Assembly: GCF_900637855.1 (NCBI RefSeq)
Contig: NZ_LR134440.1
Location: 930,001-994,000, forward strand
From: Neisseria animaloris
GTDB taxonomy: Bacteria; Pseudomonadota; Gammaproteobacteria; Burkholderiales; Neisseriaceae
Length of the DNA stretch: 64,000 bases
Reading direction: 5' to 3'
The first letter of the stretch is position 1. Each line of letters opens with the position of its first letter. Of this stretch, positions 36,567-46,466 are shown piece by piece. Below the pieces are notes generated by a model that worked only from the letters and a program-made list of their open reading frames with translations, was not told the origin of the DNA and searched no databases. The position numbers and the translations under genes were made by a program.

Positions 36567-37259
36567 TTACACACCCAGCAGAGGAATCAGTATCGGCACC
36601 AACGCGGCGGTCAGCACGCCGTTGAAAATCAACCCTAAGCTGGCATACGCGGCGAGCTTGCGGCTGCGTTCCAGCGAAGCGGCAATACCCATCGCGTGAG
36701 ATGCCGCACCCATCGACATGCCTTGCGACGTAGGCATGCGCACCGTGCTCATATTCATCAGGCGAAAGCCGATCATCTGCCCCATCATCCCTGCCAAAAT
36801 CACCGTTGCGGCGGTAATAGCCGGAATACCGCCGATGGTACGGGTAATTTCAATCGCAATCGGATTGGTAACGGATTTTGCCGCCAACGACAACACCACA
36901 TCCCGCCCGGCTCCCATCCACTTGGCAATATATACGCCGGTAATGATGCCGGTAATGCTGCCTGCTGCCTGCGATATTACAATCGGCAACCACTGGCTGC
37001 TGATTTTTTTCCAATTGAGATACAACGGTACGGCAAGCGATACCACGGCCGGCTTCAGCCAAAAGTCGATAAACTGCCCGGCTTCATGATAAGTGGCATA
37101 GTCGATATCGAATGTTTTCAGATAAAGAATCACCGCAATCGTACTCAACACTACCGGATTGCAAAAAAAACTGCCTGTCCGTGCCCGCAACACATTGGCA
37201 ATCCAATAAACGGTTACGGTAATGAACAACAGCAATACAGGATGGGCGAACATTTCCAT
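36567..37259 (-). CDS. lrgB: LrgB/CidB-family membrane protein
   Basis: 230 residues, about six to eight membrane segments. Family motif FFCNPVVLSTIAVILYLK, LKPAVVSLAVPLYLNW, AKSVTNPIAIEITRTIGG, and ASHAMGIAASLERSRKLAAYASLGLIFNGVLTA near the C-terminus. LrgB acts with the holin-like LrgA; such pairs modulate murein hydrolase export or pyruvate/glycolate transport in different bacteria. I set the start at the ATG overlapping the lrgA stop (TAATG), implying coupling. Confidence 0.9.
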   Translation of the reverse strand: MEMFAHPVLLLFITVTVYWIANVLRARTGSFFCNPVVLSTIAVILYLKTFDIDYATYHEAGQFIDFWLKPAVVSLAVPLYLNWKKISSQWLPIVISQAAGSITGIITGVYIAKWMGAGRDVVLSLAAKSVTNPIAIEITRTIGGIPAITAATVILAGMMGQMIGFRLMNMSTVRMPTSQGMSMGAASHAMGIAASLERSRKLAAYASLGLIFNGVLTAALVPILIPLLGV

Positions 37260-37597
37260 TACCACAGCCTCCTCATCCATTCATGCACCTTTCCGGTAAC
37301 AAACATCACCAAAAAAGTGCTGACTACCGTAGCGGTAACGATAGAAAGCAAATCGCGCCCCACCAAATCAAGATAGCTCATCACGGCTACGCACGGTGGC
37401 ACGAGAAACAGGGAAAGATTCCCCATCAGCACATCCACCAACTGCTGTAACCACGACGTTTTCACCCACCCCGCATGCAGTGCGGCAAACAGCAGCCCCA
37501 TGCCGACAATACTGCCGGGCAATTTGATGCCCGTGAAATAAACCACGCCCTCGCCCAATGCCAAGAAGCCAAAAATAATACTCAACGGCCTGATCAT
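37259..37597 (-). CDS. lrgA: LrgA/CidA-family holin-like protein
   Basis: 112 residues with four hydrophobic helices. Family pattern: LGEGVVYFTGIKLPGSIVGMGLLFAAL, then NLSLFLVPPCVAVMSYLDLVG, VTATVVSTFLVMFVTG, ending KVHEWMRR. Forms an operon with lrgB (one-base overlap). Promoter in the DUS-rich 37598-37837 gap, in which no gene is seen. Confidence 0.92.
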   Translation of the reverse strand: MIRPLSIIFGFLALGEGVVYFTGIKLPGSIVGMGLLFAALHAGWVKTSWLQQLVDVLMGNLSLFLVPPCVAVMSYLDLVGRDLLSIVTATVVSTFLVMFVTGKVHEWMRRLW

Positions 37598-37837
37598 ATG
37601 TGTGTTTTCTCCTTCTCCGCCGATAACGTGCCGTCTGAAAAAACCTTTACAGAAGGCCGTCTGAAACCAGCCTTCCGTCTTCCAAACCGCCTGCCATCTT
37701 GTTTTATTAAGTTGTTAATCTGTGTAAATCATAACGCCGTAGAGGCCGTCTGAAAAGACGAAACCGCTGCGATGTCCAAAAGAAAAACGGAATCTGGTTA
37801 AGATTCCGTCTACATCGCAACAATATGCTTCTCTGTT

Positions 37838-38056
37838 TCAACTTTGCTTATAAGGATTTTCCACACCGTCTACCAAGCGGTGCAGATATTCGCGCAACTG
37901 TGCTTCGCCGCAGCCCATCAACAACGCATCTTCAAAAGCATCCTGTGCCGTCTGAAAAAGCTCGGTCATATTTTCCGTCATCACTTTTATTTTTTCGGTA
38001 CACGATACGATTTCACCGTTATCTCCATACCACTTCGGCATTTCGGGCATACTCAT
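37838..38056 (-). CDS. Small conserved-looking protein of unknown function
   Basis: 72 residues from ATG 38056, with an AGGTGA box 6 bases upstream that overlaps the end of the preceding NlpC/P60 gene region. No signal or membrane segment. Acidic, helical (MTENMTELFQTAQDAFEDALLMGCGEAQLREYLHRLVDGVENPYK) after a short start with PKWYGDNGE. No family recognised. The tight spacing to the NlpC/P60 gene suggests one operon. Confidence 0.75.
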   Translation of the reverse strand: MSMPEMPKWYGDNGEIVSCTEKIKVMTENMTELFQTAQDAFEDALLMGCGEAQLREYLHRLVDGVENPYKQS

Positions 38057-38066
38057 ATCAGCTCAC

Positions 38067-38642
38067 CTAGTTCAAAAAACGCGAAGGATCGTTTTTCTTT
38101 ACCCGCCGCGCCGTAGCGTATTTTGAGTTCCAATATTTATTGGAAAGGCTGGTAATTTCGATACGTTTGCCCGAGCGCGGCGCATGGATAAAACGATTGT
38201 TGCCGATATACAGCCCCACATGGGAAATACGCCCGCGCCCCAAAGTGCGGAAAAACACCATGTCTCCGGGTTGCAAATCACTGCGGCTTACCGCAACCCC
38301 CATTTTCGCCTGCTCCGCCGAAGTTCGCGGCAAACTGATCTGCATGCTGCGGCTGAAAATATGCTGCATGAAACCGCTGCAATCAAAGCCCGTGCGGGCA
38401 GAAGAACCGCCGTAACGGTAAGCCACGCCAAGCAATCCCATTGCACTGCGGATTAAATCATCGGCATTGTGGCCGCCGGATGATTGGGGACGCCGGCTGT
38501 AATCATCGGCTTGCAATGTCTGCCCCGACTGAAGGCGGATTAAATTTTCCAACTCGTCGGCCTGCAGATTCCTCGCGCCGGGCAACATCAAACAGGCTGC
38601 TGTAAAAACGGTAAAACACCATCGCTTAAAATGAATCGTCAT
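38067..38642 (-). CDS. NlpC/P60-family peptidoglycan hydrolase
   Basis: 191 residues with an N-terminal signal peptide (RWCFTVFTAACLMLPGARN, cleavage near residue 28). The catalytic domain (about 63-180) has Cys in GFDCSGFMQHIF, His in ISHVGLYIG and a third polar residue in FIHAPRSG. Enzymes of this kind cut gamma-D-glutamyl-meso-DAP peptide bonds in the cell wall and act in cell separation in Neisseria. Exported to the periplasm. Confidence 0.93.
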   Translation of the reverse strand: MTIHFKRWCFTVFTAACLMLPGARNLQADELENLIRLQSGQTLQADDYSRRPQSSGGHNADDLIRSAMGLLGVAYRYGGSSARTGFDCSGFMQHIFSRSMQISLPRTSAEQAKMGVAVSRSDLQPGDMVFFRTLGRGRISHVGLYIGNNRFIHAPRSGKRIEITSLSNKYWNSKYATARRVKKNDPSRFLN

Positions 38643-38746
38643 CTAATTTTTCCGTAAACTGCTTTTCAGACGGCTTTTTGTCATTTGTTACCGCCCTTTA
38701 TGTTATGCTCTCTGCTCCAATCAGCCGCTAAGATACAGCAAAAGCC

Positions 38747-40396
38747 ATGATGATTCCAACTTTACTTGCTATGCGTGATTTCTCACGAATGCGTGAAATC
38801 ATTGCCATCCTGACCAAATACGGTTTGGGCGAGTTTGTGCAGCGCATCAAGCTGTCTTACCAAAACAGCAACGAAGATGAATCCGCACCTGAAAGCCGCT
38901 ATATGAGCACCCCGCGCCGCTTCCGCATGGCATTTGAAGAATTGGGGCCTACTTTTGTCAAACTCGGACAGGTATTGTCTACCCGCGTCGATATTTTCAA
39001 CGCCGAATGGATTGAAGAATTCGAACGGCTGCAAAGCGACGTAGCGCCGATTCCCACCACCGATATTCACGCCCTGATCAAATCCCACCTTAACCGCCCC
39101 GTTGCCAGCGTATTCAAACACATAGGCTCCCAACCCATAGGCAGCGCATCGATTGCGCAAGTACACCGTGCCGAGCTTATCAACGGGGAAATCGTAGCCG
39201 TTAAAATCAAACGCCCCGACATCGAACCGACCATACAGGCCGACTTGCGTATTTTAACCCATCTGGCCAATCTGATTGAATCAGAAATACCCGAAGCGCG
39301 CCGCTACCGGCCGGTACAGATGGTGCAGTATTTTTCGCGCAGCTTGGCAAAAGAAACCGACTTATCGGTAGAGCTGCGCTATATGCAGCGGTTTGAAACC
39401 ACGTTTCAAAACCACCCGTTTATCCATATTCCCAAAGTTTATCAAGAATATTCCAACCGCCACATTCTCGTGCAGGAATACGTTTCCGACACTTTGTTGA
39501 AAGACATGCCGTCTGAAACGCTTGATGCCGCCACCCGCCGTACACTCGCCGGCCGCATTACCGACACCCTCTTTATCATGATACTCAAACAGGGTTTTTT
39601 TCATGCCGACCCGCATCCAGGCAATATTTTCCTTAACAGAGACGGCCGCATCACCCTGATTGATTTCGGCTTGGTCGGCCACCTCAGCAGCACCCGCCGC
39701 CGCGAAATCATCGACCTCATCAACGCCCTCACCCACCGCGACCAATTCACCATGCAATATGTGTTGATCAACTGGGCGCAAGGCGAGCTGCCCGATGAAA
39801 ACCTGCTCGGTGCCGACGTTTTGGAAATGCTGCTCAACTACGAACACACGCCCATACGCGATTTACGCATCAGCCAAGTGATCAACGACATCACCCAAAT
39901 CATGCGCCGCCACGGGCTGACCCTGCCCGGCGACTTGGTGATGCTGTTCAAAACCCTGATTACCCTCGAAGGCGTAGTCAAACGGCTCGACGGCAGCACC
40001 GAACTGCTGGAACAGGCCAAGCCGATTGTGGCGGAAGTGTTCGGCGAACGCGCGTCGCCCGAACACATACTGCGTAAAAGCAAAATGCACGCGCAAACCA
40101 TCGTGCAAGCGCTCGACGAATTGCCGCAAAACCTTTTCCGCCTCAGCCGCCGCCTGCAAAAAGGCCAAGTGGGGCTGAATATCGATTTCAAGCATTTCGA
40201 CCAACTCAGCCACCAAATCGACCGCGCCACCAACCGCCTGACCATGGGCATTGTTACTGCCGCGCTGATTATCGGCTCGTCTATCGTGATGAGCATCGAA
40301 ACCGGCCCCAAATTCATCGGCTTTATCGGCTACCTGCTGGCTTTTGCCAACAGCGTGTGGATTATTTGGTCGATTTGGCGGTCGGGCAAACATTAA
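38747..40396 (+). CDS. ABC1/AarF/UbiB-family atypical kinase
   Basis: 549 residues. The ABC1 hallmarks are complete: KLGQ motif (PTFVKLGQVLSTR), the alanine loop variant SASIAQVHRA, VAVKIKRP, EYVSD, HADPHPGNIFLNRDGRITLIDFGLVGHL. Two C-terminal membrane helices (about 495-540: ALIIGSSIVMS, FIGFIGYLLAFANSVWIIW). UbiB-type proteins are ATPases that support ubiquinone synthesis, probably by drawing lipid precursors from the membrane. Whether this is UbiB itself or a paralogue cannot be settled here, as no ubi gene is adjacent. Confidence 0.9.
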   Translation: MMIPTLLAMRDFSRMREIIAILTKYGLGEFVQRIKLSYQNSNEDESAPESRYMSTPRRFRMAFEELGPTFVKLGQVLSTRVDIFNAEWIEEFERLQSDVAPIPTTDIHALIKSHLNRPVASVFKHIGSQPIGSASIAQVHRAELINGEIVAVKIKRPDIEPTIQADLRILTHLANLIESEIPEARRYRPVQMVQYFSRSLAKETDLSVELRYMQRFETTFQNHPFIHIPKVYQEYSNRHILVQEYVSDTLLKDMPSETLDAATRRTLAGRITDTLFIMILKQGFFHADPHPGNIFLNRDGRITLIDFGLVGHLSSTRRREIIDLINALTHRDQFTMQYVLINWAQGELPDENLLGADVLEMLLNYEHTPIRDLRISQVINDITQIMRRHGLTLPGDLVMLFKTLITLEGVVKRLDGSTELLEQAKPIVAEVFGERASPEHILRKSKMHAQTIVQALDELPQNLFRLSRRLQKGQVGLNIDFKHFDQLSHQIDRATNRLTMGIVTAALIIGSSIVMSIETGPKFIGFIGYLLAFANSVWIIWSIWRSGKH

Positions 40397-40644
40397 AAAA
40401 TACCTCACTGCCAACCTAACGGCCGTCTGAAAAGACCTCCTTTATCCGGCCCTCTCAACCGAGTCGTGCTGAGATACTTTCAAAAAGTTCGGCTAAAAAC
40501 CTTTTAATCCTCAAAACTTGACTATAAGTCTGATTTGCAGTAATGTTTGCAGCCTGAATTTAAATACGCCGATTTGACACAGCTTGCGGGCGTTAAACCA
40601 GCTAAAGCGTGCGGTTATGCCATCCCATGGCCGACCCGTCCGTT

Positions 40645-40674
40645 AAAGCCCGCTGTGTCGAAACATCGGGCTTT
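40645..40674 (+). promoter_or_regulatory. Hairpin in the metN leader
   Basis: AAAGCCCG (40645-40652) pairs with CGGGCTTT (40667-40674) over a 14-nt loop, ending 18 bases before the metN start. It is not followed by a T run and may tune translation or mark an upstream transcript end. Confidence 0.4.
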
Positions 40675-40692
40675 GTTGTATCTGGAAAAATT

Positions 40693-41430
40693 ATGATTAT
40701 TTTGGACAACGTCTCCAAGCGCTACCAACATCGCGATAAAACATGGTTTACTGCCGTCGAACCCACCACTTTGGAAATCAAAGCCGGCGAAATATTCGGC
40801 CTGATGGGTTATTCCGGTGCGGGTAAATCCACTCTGCTTCGTCTGATTAACCTGCTCGAGCGCCCTGACAGCGGGAAAGTAATCGTCGGTGGCGAAGAAT
40901 TGACTGCTTTAAGTGCCGCCGCTTTACGTAAAGCACGACAAAATATCGGTATGGTATTTCAGCAATTTAACTTACTAAGTAACCGTACCGTTGCCGGAAA
41001 TGTGGCTTTTCCGTTGGAAATCGCCGGCTGGCCTGCAGATAAAATCAACAGGCGTGTAACCGAATGTTTGGAAATCGTCGGTTTGGAAAACCGTGCCGAG
41101 CATTATCCCGCCCAACTTTCAGGCGGCCAGAAACAACGTGTAGGCATTGCTCGAGCACTGGCTTCCAGCCCGAAAGTGATCCTTGCCGACGAACCGACTT
41201 CCGCACTCGACCCTGCCACCACACGCAGTGTTCTGGAATGTTTGGAAGACATTAACAAACGATTTAACGTTACAATAGTTATCGTAACTCACGAAATGAG
41301 TGTTCTCCGCCGTCTGTGCGACCGTGCCGCCCTGATTCATCACGGTAAAATCGTTGAAGTGGTTGATGTAGAGAATAATCAAATCCATGCCCAATCCGAA
41401 ATCGGGTGCGAGCTGGTGCGTGAGGATTAA
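40693..41430 (+). CDS. metN: Methionine ABC transporter ATP-binding protein
   Basis: 245 residues from ATG 40693. Walker [11 protein letters not shown]-loop [13 protein letters not shown], signature [16 protein letters not shown], Walker [15 protein letters not shown]-loop VTHEMSV. It drives methionine import with MetI and MetQ. It ends at the point where E. coli MetN (343 residues) continues into the C-terminal regulatory domain that senses methionine; the meningococcal MetN also lacks it, so transport is not feedback-inhibited by that route. metI follows one base later. Confidence 0.95.
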   Translation: MIILDNVSKRYQHRDKTWFTAVEPTTLEIKAGEIFGLMGYSGAGKSTLLRLINLLERPDSGKVIVGGEELTALSAAALRKARQNIGMVFQQFNLLSNRTVAGNVAFPLEIAGWPADKINRRVTECLEIVGLENRAEHYPAQLSGGQKQRVGIARALASSPKVILADEPTSALDPATTRSVLECLEDINKRFNVTIVIVTHEMSVLRRLCDRAALIHHGKIVEVVDVENNQIHAQSEIGCELVRED

Positions 41431-41431
41431 C

Positions 41432-42118
41432 ATGGCTGATTTAACTTTAACGCAATCCCTACAAACTATTAGTGGAATGCAGAACGAAATCATTCAGGCA
41501 CTGTGGGAAACCTTTATTATGGTTGGTCTTTCCACTACATTCGCCACCATATTCGGCACGCTTCTGGGTGTATTGCTGTTTGTTACCGCCAACCGCCAGC
41601 TCCATTACAATCGCCCCGTCAATCTGGTGCTCGACAACATCGTAAATCTGATGCGGGCTTTTCCGTTTGTGATTTTGATGATTGCCATGATTCCGGCCAC
41701 CCGTGCCATCGTCGGTAGCACCATCGGTCCGGTTGCCGCTTCATTGGTATTAAGCGTTTCCGGTTTGTTTTACTTTGCCCGACTGGTCGAACAAAATCTC
41801 CGTGAAGTTCCCCGCGGCGTAATCGAAGCAGCCGGCAGCATGGGAGCATCACCCGCCGCGATTATTTTCAAAGTGCTGCTCAACGAAGCGCGTGCCGGTA
41901 TGGTTTCCAGCATTACTGTCTTGGCCATCGGCCTACTCTCATACAGTGCAGCAGCAGGCATGATCGGCGGTGGCGGATTGGGCGATTTAGCTATCCGTTA
42001 CGGCTACTACCGCTATCAAACTGAAGTTATTATTTTCATCGTGGCAATTTTGGTACTGCTGGTTATCATGATTCAGGGACTAGGCAATTTCATTTCCCAC
42101 AAACTCGACAAACGCTGA
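41432..42118 (+). CDS. metI: Methionine ABC transporter permease
   Basis: 228 residues with about five membrane helices. Typical MetI: LWETFIMVGLSTTFATIFGTLLGVLLF, NLMRAFPFVILMIAMIP, the EAA-like coupling loop EVPRGVIEAAGSMGASPAAIIFKVLLNEAR, and GGGGLGDLAIRYGYYRYQ near the end. Start is the ATG one base after the metN stop. Forms MetNI with metN; metQ follows after a 95-base gap with a DUS pair. Confidence 0.95.
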   Translation: MADLTLTQSLQTISGMQNEIIQALWETFIMVGLSTTFATIFGTLLGVLLFVTANRQLHYNRPVNLVLDNIVNLMRAFPFVILMIAMIPATRAIVGSTIGPVAASLVLSVSGLFYFARLVEQNLREVPRGVIEAAGSMGASPAAIIFKVLLNEARAGMVSSITVLAIGLLSYSAAAGMIGGGGLGDLAIRYGYYRYQTEVIIFIVAILVLLVIMIQGLGNFISHKLDKR

Positions 42119-42213
42119 ATATTTGAATCAAACTGTCTGAAAACAACCTTTTCAGACGGCCTGTAAAAACTTTACCACCTACTCTTACCTATCTGTATAA
42201 GGAGTATTCGAAC

Positions 42214-43125
42214 ATGCAAGCAAACGCTTTACTCAGAACCTTATCCGCCGGTGCATTGGCTTTGGCTCTGGCTGCCTGCGGCGGTCAGCAGGAAACTGCT
42301 CCTGCGGCTACTTCCCCTTCTTCTGCCGATAATACCGCTGAGAAAAAAGAAATCGTCTTCGGCACCACCGTCGGTGATTTCGGCGATATGGTAAAAGAAC
42401 AAATCAAACCTGCCTTGGAGAAAAAAGGCTACAAAGTAAAATTGGTTGAGTTTACCGATTATGTACGCCCCAATTTGGCTTTGGCCGAAGGAGAACTGGA
42501 TATCAACATCTTTCAGCACAAACCTTATCTGGACGATTTCAAAAAAGAACACAAACTGGACATTACCGAAGTATTCCAAGTGCCGACCGCCCCTCTGGGC
42601 CTCTATCCCGGCAAACTGAAATCGTTGGACGAAGTAAAAGAAGGCAGCAGTGTTTCCGCACCGAACGATCCGTCAAACTTCGCCCGTGCTCTGGTTATGA
42701 TGAACGAACTGGGCTGGTTGAAACTGAAAGCCGATGTCAACCCTCTTACCGCGTCTAAAAACGACATTGCCGAAAACCTGAAAAACATCAAGATCGTTGA
42801 ATTGGAAGCCGCACAGCTGCCCCGCAGCCGTGCCGATGTCGACTTTGCCGTTGTTAACGGCAACTATGCGATAAGCAGCGGGATGAAACTGACTGAAAAC
42901 CTCTTCCAAGAGCCGAGCTTTGCTTATGTAAACTGGGCAGCCGTTAAAACCGCCGATAAAGACAGCCCATGGGTAAAAGATGTAGCCGAAGCCTATAATT
43001 CCGAGGAATTTAAAACTTACGCCAAAGAACGCTTTGCAGGTTACAAATATCCTGCCTCTTGGGGCGAGCAAGCGGCACAAGCTGCTGCCGCAGAAGCCGC
43101 TTCAACTGCCTCTGCTGCCAAATAA
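42214..43125 (+). CDS. metQ: Methionine-binding lipoprotein
   Basis: 303 residues. Signal with lipobox LAAC (Cys22), a Thr/Ser/Ala/Pro linker, then the NlpA/MetQ fold: IVFGTTVGDFGDMV, FTDYVRPNLALAEGELDINIFQHKPYL, PTAPLGLYPGKLKSLDEV, APNDPSNFARAL, NYAISSGM, DSPWVKDVAEAYNSEEFKTYAKERF. It supplies methionine to MetNI; the meningococcal homologue is the surface lipoprotein GNA1946. The Ala-rich tail (QAAAAEAASTASAAK) is longer than in enteric MetQ. An AAGGAGT box precedes ATG, and a strong terminator follows. Confidence 0.96.
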   Translation: MQANALLRTLSAGALALALAACGGQQETAPAATSPSSADNTAEKKEIVFGTTVGDFGDMVKEQIKPALEKKGYKVKLVEFTDYVRPNLALAEGELDINIFQHKPYLDDFKKEHKLDITEVFQVPTAPLGLYPGKLKSLDEVKEGSSVSAPNDPSNFARALVMMNELGWLKLKADVNPLTASKNDIAENLKNIKIVELEAAQLPRSRADVDFAVVNGNYAISSGMKLTENLFQEPSFAYVNWAAVKTADKDSPWVKDVAEAYNSEEFKTYAKERFAGYKYPASWGEQAAQAAAAEAASTASAAK

Positions 43126-43149
43126 ACTTACCATTTAATTTTTCCGGCA

Positions 43150-43178
43150 AACGCCTTCCGATTAGGAAGGCGTTTTTT
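43150..43178 (+). terminator. Terminator of the met operon
   Basis: AACGCCTTCC/GGAAGGCGTT 10-bp stem, 5-nt loop GATTA, then TTTTT. Confidence 0.92.
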
Positions 43179-43394
43179 CTGTGCTGTCTTCTTCATAATA
43201 ATCAAATTGAAGCAAACTACTCTTTTTATTACTGGAACATCTCTTTCTTTTTTATTGGTGGAAGAAAATTGGAAGAATAAATGTTTCTCCACAGAAATTG
43301 ACATACCACATCTATCTTTTCGCTAATTTGGCTATAATCCCGTCTGAAAATAATGCTGCCGTTATCTGCCAACTGATTCTACACAAAAGCATTT

Positions 43395-44594
43395 ATGACG
43401 ACTCCGCCTATACGCCCGCAAATTTCCGTCGGGCTTCTCTTATTTGCTGTGGTACTACTTGCTATCAACCTCCGTTCTCCGATTATTGCCATCGGGCCGG
43501 TGGTCGGCTTTATCCGCGATGACTTAGGTGTATCCGGCTCTTTTATAGGTATGGTAGGTGCGCTGCCGATGCTGGCTTTCGCCTTGTTTTCACCATTAGC
43601 CGCACGGTTTGCACAACGCTTCGGCATGGAAAATGTATTGGTGGGGTCAATCATATTGTTGTCTGCCGGTATTATTTTGCGTTCCGCCTTACCTTCGCCA
43701 ACCCTGCTGGTTGCCGGTACTATCGTTTTGTCGTCAGCCATTGCAATGGGCAATGTATTGTTACCCGCACTGGCAAAACGCAACCTGCCGAAACGTATCG
43801 GTTTGGTTGTCGGCACTCTGTCGGCAACCATGTCGGTTTCCGCCGCCTTAGCCGCTATCATCGCCGTACCGATGGCACAATGGCAAAACTGGCAATGGCC
43901 ACTCGGTATCTGGATCTTGACTGCATTGGCGGCATTGGCTGTATGGTTATATATCCGCACGGCAAACGGCGAAACCACTACCCGTAGCCAAACGGTTTCA
44001 GACGGCCTCAACGTATGGCAATCCCGCGCTGCTTGGTGCATTAGCGTATTTATGGGCATACAGTCGCTGTCTTTTTACGCCATGGTCAACTTTCTGCCAT
44101 CGGTATTGGTTGAGAAAGGCATGACACCTCTTGCCGCCGGTGCTTGTGTTTCCCTGTTTCAAGCAGCATCATTGCTCGGTGTACTGGCAGCTTCTTTCCG
44201 CTTTGCCCGCAGTAATAAAAAGCAGCTCTTCAACTTGATCGCAGCCATGTTAATGTTTGCCGGCATTACCGGGCTCTGGTTAGGCTCCCCATCAACCATG
44301 TGGCTGTGGGCGGCGTTAACCGGTATTGGCGGTTCGGCAGCTTTTTCTGTTGTCTTGATGCTGTTTGCTTTACGCACCGACAACGCTTATGAAGCCGCAT
44401 CACTTTCTGGCATGGCGCAAACGGTCGGCTACACCGTTGCCGTTTTCGGACCGCTCGGTATGGGGGTCTTATACGACTTACTCGGTTCGTGGTCAGTATC
44501 TATGGCTGCCTTAACTTTACTGATGTTCATCGAATGCATATTGGCGTGGTTTGCAGCCAGCCCGAAAACTCTTTCTCAAAGCCAAACAGAATAA
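43395..44594 (+). CDS. MFS transporter, CynX/NimT family
   Basis: 399 residues with 12 predicted membrane helices. Start region LLLFAVVLLAINLRSPIIAIGPVVGFI is the typical CynX/NimT opening (N-L-R-P), and loop 2-3 has PLAARFAQRFGMENVL. The family includes cyanate and 2-nitroimidazole carriers; the substrate here is unknown. A reversed uptake word is read within the central loop (VSDGLNVW). Alone in its transcription direction between metQ and fabI. Confidence 0.88.
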   Translation: MTTPPIRPQISVGLLLFAVVLLAINLRSPIIAIGPVVGFIRDDLGVSGSFIGMVGALPMLAFALFSPLAARFAQRFGMENVLVGSIILLSAGIILRSALPSPTLLVAGTIVLSSAIAMGNVLLPALAKRNLPKRIGLVVGTLSATMSVSAALAAIIAVPMAQWQNWQWPLGIWILTALAALAVWLYIRTANGETTTRSQTVSDGLNVWQSRAAWCISVFMGIQSLSFYAMVNFLPSVLVEKGMTPLAAGACVSLFQAASLLGVLAASFRFARSNKKQLFNLIAAMLMFAGITGLWLGSPSTMWLWAALTGIGGSAAFSVVLMLFALRTDNAYEAASLSGMAQTVGYTVAVFGPLGMGVLYDLLGSWSVSMAALTLLMFIECILAWFAASPKTLSQSQTE

Positions 44595-44735
44595 CTTTCG
44601 CACCCTGCCGCCACATACCCGCCCGTTTCCAGAATAAAATTCCATACCTTTGAGTAATATTTATATCCGATTTCTCCAAGGCTCTTCTTTCAGGCCGTCT
44701 GAAAACATTGTTTTCTATACCGAAACTAAGGATTT

Positions 44736-44744
44736 TGGTATAAT
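44736..44744 (+). promoter_or_regulatory. Extended -10 promoter of fabI
   Basis: TGGTATAAT, an extended -10 element (TGn before TATAAT), 82 bases upstream of the fabI start; the -35 region is weak. Confidence 0.55.
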
Positions 44745-44825
44745 GCGCCGTTTAATTGACGAGCGGGGCGTAACAACAGACAAAGTGTACGCCGCTGCGA
44801 AACCACTACTTTTTAAGGATAAAAC

Positions 44826-45620
44826 ATGGGCTTTTTGCAAGGTAAAAAAATCCTGATTACGGGCATGATTTCCGAACGCTCCATCGCTTACGGTATTGCC
44901 AAAGCCTGCCGCGAACAAGGCGCGGAGCTTGCTTTCACTTATGTTGTCGACAAACTGGAAGAACGCGTGCGCAAAATGGCTGCCGAACTGGGTTCGGAGT
45001 TGGTATTCCGCTGCGATGTGCAAAGCGACGAAGAAATCGAACAAACTTTTGCCGGTTTAAACAAGGCATGGGGCGGACTGGATGGATTGGTTCACTCTAT
45101 CGGCTTTGCTCCGCGCGAATCACTTAACGGCGATTTCTTAGACAGTATCAACCGCGAAGCCTTCAAAATCGCCCACGAAGTTTCCGCATACAGCCTACCT
45201 GCATTGGCAAAAGCCGCACGCCCATTGATGAGAGGCCGCAATGCTTCAATTGTTGCCCTTACTTACCTTGGTGCCGTGCGTGCCATTCCGAACTACAACG
45301 TGATGGGCATGGCAAAGGCCAGCTTGGAAGCCGGAGTACGCTTCACCGCAGCCTGTTTAGGTAAAGAAGGTGTACGCTGCAACGGAATTTCCGCCGGCCC
45401 GATTAAAACCTTAGCGGCATCGGGCATTGCCGATTTCAGCAAACTCCTGAACCACGTTGCCGACCACAACCCGCTAGGCCGTAACGTAACGATTGAAGAA
45501 GTAGGCAATACCGCTGCTTTCTTGTTGTCTGATCTCTCTTCCGGCATCACCGGCGAAATCACTTATGTGGACGGCGGTTACAGCATCAACGCGTTAAACG
45601 ACCCTGAAGAAAACGCTTAA
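44826..45620 (+). CDS. fabI: Enoyl-[acyl-carrier-protein] reductase (NADH)
   Basis: 264 residues. FabI signatures: [22 protein letters not shown] at the N-terminus, [21 protein letters not shown], and the catalytic region Y-x6-K in [13 protein letters not shown], then [11 protein letters not shown] and GGYSINAL. It performs the last reduction of each fatty-acid elongation round and is the target of triclosan. Strong AAGGA binding site; terminator behind. Confidence 0.96.
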   Translation: MGFLQGKKILITGMISERSIAYGIAKACREQGAELAFTYVVDKLEERVRKMAAELGSELVFRCDVQSDEEIEQTFAGLNKAWGGLDGLVHSIGFAPRESLNGDFLDSINREAFKIAHEVSAYSLPALAKAARPLMRGRNASIVALTYLGAVRAIPNYNVMGMAKASLEAGVRFTAACLGKEGVRCNGISAGPIKTLAASGIADFSKLLNHVADHNPLGRNVTIEEVGNTAAFLLSDLSSGITGEITYVDGGYSINALNDPEENA

Positions 45621-45632
45621 ACAGGCCGTCTG

Positions 45633-45687
45633 AAAAAAAAAAAAACAGAAATCAAAGCACCCGAAACAATTTTTCGGGTGCTTTTTT
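45633..45687 (+). terminator. Terminator of fabI with 13-A tract
   Basis: A lone uptake word (45622-45634) runs into 13 A (45633-45645), then comes the hairpin AAAGCACCCGAAA/TTTCGGGTGCTTTTTT (45654-45687), a classical intrinsic terminator. Confidence 0.88.
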
Positions 45688-45941
45688 ATTATGATTACAA
45701 AAAATCAACCGCATTCGGGATGCCGTTTTAAAATGCTGTAAAAAAGTTACACCTTGTTTTTCAAACGGTCTTTTTTCTACCCAAACGGGAACTAAAACGA
45801 CAATTTCTTATCAAAAAACAAAATTTAACTTTGCAATACACTCTGTTACATTAAAACCGTTAGTATGCGCGGTCTTGTTTTATTGAGTTGTATTAAGCAA
45901 ATTAAATTAAATTACCCATATACTTTAGAAAAGGAAACATT

Positions 45942-46379
45942 ATGGCTATTGTACAAGAGTTTAAAGAATTCATTATGCGCGGCAACGTGATCGATCTGGC
46001 GGTCGGTCTGGTTGTCGGTACTGCTTTCAGCGGTATCGTAAAATCATTGGTTGACGATGTAATCATGCCTCCCATCGGTATTCTGATTGGCGGCGTAGAC
46101 TTCTCCAACCTCTTTATCACACTGAAAGACGGTACTCCCGCCCCTGAAGCCGGCTATGCTACCCTGCAAGCCGCCCAAGCCGCCGGTGCCGTTACTTTGA
46201 ATATAGGTTTGTTCATCAATACCGTTATCAGTTTCCTGATTATCGCCGCTGCCATTTTTATGGTAATTAAAGGCATTAACAAACTGAAAAAAGAAGCACC
46301 TGCTGTTGAAGAAGCTCCGGCAGAACCTTCTGAAGAGATTCTGTTGTTACGCGAAATCCGTGATTCTTTGAAAAAATAA
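45942..46379 (+). CDS. mscL: Large-conductance mechanosensitive channel
   Basis: 145 residues. MscL pattern: [46 protein letters not shown] (TM1 and pore), periplasmic loop, [29 protein letters not shown] (TM2) and the C-terminal bundle [13 protein letters not shown]. It opens on hypo-osmotic shock to save the inner membrane. RBS AAAGGA. Single gene between the fabI terminator and a DUS terminator. Confidence 0.97.
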   Translation: MAIVQEFKEFIMRGNVIDLAVGLVVGTAFSGIVKSLVDDVIMPPIGILIGGVDFSNLFITLKDGTPAPEAGYATLQAAQAAGAVTLNIGLFINTVISFLIIAAAIFMVIKGINKLKKEAPAVEEAPAEPSEEILLLREIRDSLKK

Positions 46380-46407
46380 TCGCCTCTATCGCCGAACATA
46401 AAAACAT

Positions 46408-46440
46408 GCCGTCTGAAATATTGTTTCAGACGGCATGTTC
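46408..46440. terminator. DUS-pair bidirectional terminator (AT dialect)
   Basis: CATGCCGTCTGAAA/TTTCAGACGGCATG: here both arms are the ATGCCGTCTGAA form. It separates convergent mscL and hslO. Confidence 0.88.
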
Positions 46441-46466
46441 CATTTCAGATTAACTTCATCAGCGAA

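Noticed and set aside
40397..40692. SAM riboswitch before metN
   Set aside because: No recognisable SAM-I, SAM-II or SAM-IV core in the leader; only one simple hairpin near the start codon.
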